In this document: positions 5,689 through 7,281 of the stretch, piece by piece | How the letters are laid out: every line of letters starts with the position of its first letter | How positions within the stretch are numbered: the first letter of the stretch is position 1 | Assembly: GCA_037127655.1 (NCBI GenBank) | Contig: JBAXXY010000135.1 | Location: 1 to 7,281 of the forward strand | Length of the DNA: 7,281 nucleotides | Reading direction: 5' to 3' | From: GWF2-38-69 sp037127655 | GTDB taxonomy: Bacteria; Verrucomicrobiota; Lentisphaeria; Victivallales; GWF2-38-69 | Position numbers and translations under genes: made by a program | The notes under the pieces: generated by a model | Told to the model about the DNA's origin: nothing | Database searches by the model: none | What the model saw: only the letters and a program-made list of their open reading frames with translations

Positions 5689-7173
5689 TTATTTGCCTAT
5701 GCTTTCCATGTCATAGACTTCAAAGTAGTATCTAAGTTTGTTTCTAGCTTCGTAGTTTGTCTGAGCTAATGGCCAGCTTATTTCAGTATTTATCCCGACC
5801 CTGTTCTGCTTGGCGGTCAGACGAGGCAGATTTAATGTGCTTCCATTGTCAGCAGCGATCGTAGTCTTGGAACCATCGAGTATTTGTGTATGCCACTGAG
5901 TGCCTTCTTTCCATACCTGAACATTAAAAGAACCTGCCTCTGCGGCATTTAGCGTAACAGCATTGCCGTTTAGGGCGACATCTTGCCCATTTACATTGAT
6001 TGAGTCGCTTGTCTTAATTTTTAGGCTATTCGTTTTGATCGTCTGCGGGGTTTCGTAATTGATTGAGGGATCACTTGCCATACTTGCCAGAGTGTAGCTT
6101 TTGCCATTTTCGTCAATCAGCGTGAAAGCGCTTGGGTCTGTGATATCATTGGTCTTTGTTGCGTATGTAGTCGTGGGAACAACTGTCGCAAGATATACAA
6201 GGTCATTGTAGTCAACAGCTGAAATCCCTTCAGACGAAGCGAGGTTTATATCTATACAGAAAATGACTTGGTTCGGCTCAAGTTTCATCATAGATTTTCC
6301 TGGACGACTGGGGTCTGGTACAGCAAATGGTGAAACAAGTGAACCAATAGTTCTTTGTTCTGAGCTGGCTGCATTGCGTAGTGGAACAGGATCTCCATTT
6401 TTTAGAATTAGCCATTGGTCAGAGTTAGAAGAATCAAAAGCTCTGCCATTATATGCATTGGTGGACTGTGCATTGCCTGTGAATTTAGTGTCAGTGGCTT
6501 GATTGTCAACTTTCCAGGATTGATTGGCTGTGGCAACGCCTGTGCCGAAAGGATTACTGCTTGTAGTAGTTGTGCCATCAGGCTGAGTTACATTTTGGGT
6601 TAATACTACAGGATAGTGTGTGGTTCCTGCCATAAAGTCAGAACCAATGGATTTTATGTTAAAGTTGGAAGGCTGGTTAAGAGTCACTGTTCCGTTAGTT
6701 ATATCAATATTGAATAAACCTGTAGGGGCAGGTTGTGGTGCGCCCCCGCTCTGCCAGATAATAATTTGGGCAGAAAAGTCTTGCCCTGTAGGGCTTAGAC
6801 CGTTTGAATTCTCTCCTGATGATTTTGAAACAGCATAGACACCTGGTGCTATGCTATAAAGATCTGTACCTGTTTCTTTAGTTCGTCCGCTTAGCTGATC
6901 CAAAGTAACTACACTATTTGGAATACCGTTAGTAATCAAGGAACTATATTGAGGCAAACTTGAAATAGCGCTCCAATTAGTTTTGGCAAGGTTTGAAAGA
7001 TAGGCGTGAGCATCATTAGCAAAAAGCGCCGAATAGTTCTGCCCCAAGGAATCATTGTTTTGCTTTATTCCTACAGGAATAAGGGTCACTACTGTAGTTG
7101 CGCCTACAGCCAGAATGGCAACTGCAAGGGCAACTTCAACCATTGAGAAAAAGTATTTTTTTGTAGTTTTCAT
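5689..7173 (-). CDS. enlarged GspI-like minor pseudopilin (Verru_Chthon cassette protein B-like)
   Basis: First gene of the pseudopilin operon within the window. A short basic leader (MKTTKKYF) precedes FSMVEVALAVAILAVGATTVV (9-29), which has the class III signal and Glu5 (Glu13); the residue before the predicted cut is Phe8, not glycine. The VEVALAVAIL form with Val at position 4 is typical of GspI. After the helix, LIPVGIKQNNDSL (31-43) and ANDAHAYLSNLA (52-63) fit protein B of the Verru_Chthon cassette as I remember it, and RNKLRYYFEVYDME (477-490) fits its C-terminal end. Between them lies a long exported region rich in Ser, Thr, Asn and Gly with one cysteine (Cys306), apparently beta-rich at 385-450. 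At 494 residues it is about four times a classical GspI (about 120-130). Start at 7173 is supported by a strong ribosome binding site. Its stop is 3 bases before the next start. Pseudopilin identity is firm, the GspI assignment is by motif style and gene order. Confidence 0.75.
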   Translation of the reverse strand: MKTTKKYFFSMVEVALAVAILAVGATTVVTLIPVGIKQNNDSLGQNYSALFANDAHAYLSNLAKTNWSAISSLPQYSSLITNGIPNSVVTLDQLSGRTKETGTDLYSIAPGVYAVSKSSGENSNGLSPTGQDFSAQIIIWQSGGAPQPAPTGLFNIDITNGTVTLNQPSNFNIKSIGSDFMAGTTHYPVVLTQNVTQPDGTTTTSSNPFGTGVATANQSWKVDNQATDTKFTGNAQSTNAYNGRAFDSSNSDQWLILKNGDPVPLRNAASSEQRTIGSLVSPFAVPDPSRPGKSMMKLEPNQVIFCIDINLASSEGISAVDYNDLVYLATVVPTTTYATKTNDITDPSAFTLIDENGKSYTLASMASDPSINYETPQTIKTNSLKIKTSDSINVNGQDVALNGNAVTLNAAEAGSFNVQVWKEGTQWHTQILDGSKTTIAADNGSTLNLPRLTAKQNRVGINTEISWPLAQTNYEARNKLRYYFEVYDMESIGK

Positions 7174-7179
7174 GGTGCG

Positions 7180-7186
7180 CCTCCTT
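7180..7186 (-). promoter_or_regulatory. strong Shine-Dalgarno site of the GspI-like gene
   Basis: AAGGAGG is placed 6 bases before the ATG at 7173. It is the strongest ribosome binding site in the window and the only strong one in the pseudopilin operon, consistent with the two downstream genes depending on coupled translation. Confidence 0.85.
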
Positions 7187-7201
7187 AGTTAATGAACTTT
7201 T

Positions 7202-7281
7202 CTAAGATTCTATAATAAAATTCATATTTAAACAACTTGCTTTAACCTCAATGACCTCCAATTCTTTGTTATCTTCTACTT
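7202..7281 (-). CDS. possible 3' end of an upstream gene, cut by the window edge
   Basis: The - strand frame entering at the right edge stays open for 25 full codons and ends in TAG at 7204-7202, 28 bases before the GspI-like start. Its residues begin VEDNKELEVIEVK and end NFIIES. The other two - strand frames hit stops within the first few codons. The spacing would suit an upstream member of the same operon, for example a fourth pseudopilin. Twenty-five codons is short enough to be open by chance, and the peptide is not recognisable, so this is tentative. Confidence 0.3.
   Translation of the reverse strand, partial: VEDNKELEVIEVKASCLNMNFIIES
7207..7235 (-). promoter_or_regulatory. candidate promoter of the pseudopilin operon
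   Basis: On the - strand a -35-like TTGTTT (7235-7230, 3 of 6) is followed after 17 bases by TAGAAT (7212-7207, 5 of 6 to TATAAT). Transcription would start near 7200 and give a leader of about 27 bases carrying the strong Shine-Dalgarno site. It overlaps the possible upstream coding end, so either the operon starts here or the match is fortuitous in AT-rich DNA. Confidence 0.3.

Noticed and set aside
6263..6838. Three + strand open frames (62-79 codons) across the GspI-like gene
   Set aside because: They overlap one another and oppose a continuous coding gene; none has a convincing start region or motif.
1833..7173. A complete type II secretion or type IV pilus locus
   Set aside because: Only minor-pseudopilin-like genes are present; ATPase, platform, secretin, peptidase and major pilin genes are not in the window.

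Overview
The window (about 40% G+C by eye) looks like bacterial chromosome, most likely from the Planctomycetes-Verrucomicrobia-Lentisphaerae group, with Lentisphaerota my best guess. The reasons are a prepilin leader of the form KKRR|FTLIEL with no glycine before the cleavage site, which I remember as common in Lentisphaerota, and a run of oversized pseudopilins resembling the 'Verru_Chthon cassette' families described from Verrucomicrobia. This placement rests on recalled family features, not on a search.

Left part, + strand: a 181-base leader with a weak candidate promoter and a good Shine-Dalgarno site precedes deoC (182-868), an intact deoxyribose-phosphate aldolase. A strong intrinsic terminator (887-925) closes deoC. 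Only 17 bases later an uncharacterised radical SAM/SPASM protein begins (943-1809), without a recognisable ribosome binding site.

Right part, - strand: three tightly packed genes read leftwards from 7173 to 1833. In transcription order they are a GspI-like pseudopilin (494 aa), a GspJ-like pseudopilin (322 aa) and a GspK-like/PilX-like pseudopilin (957 aa). Gaps are 3 and 10 bases, so this is one operon. The order I-J-K is that of the minor pseudopilins that form the tip complex of type II secretion and type IV pilus machines, and each protein is far longer than its classical counterpart. The same three fit the B, C and A members of the Verru_Chthon cassette as I remember them. No ATPase, platform protein, secretin, prepilin peptidase or major pilin is in the window, so the machine would have to be supplied from elsewhere.

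The two halves converge tail to tail with 23 bases between stop codons and no obvious terminator there. An 11-bp perfect inverted repeat lies in the end of the radical SAM gene. At the right edge a short open frame on the - strand may be the 3' end of another gene of the pseudopilin operon. The + strand genes have no evident functional link to the pseudopilin operon. I see no RNA genes, mobile elements or CRISPR arrays.
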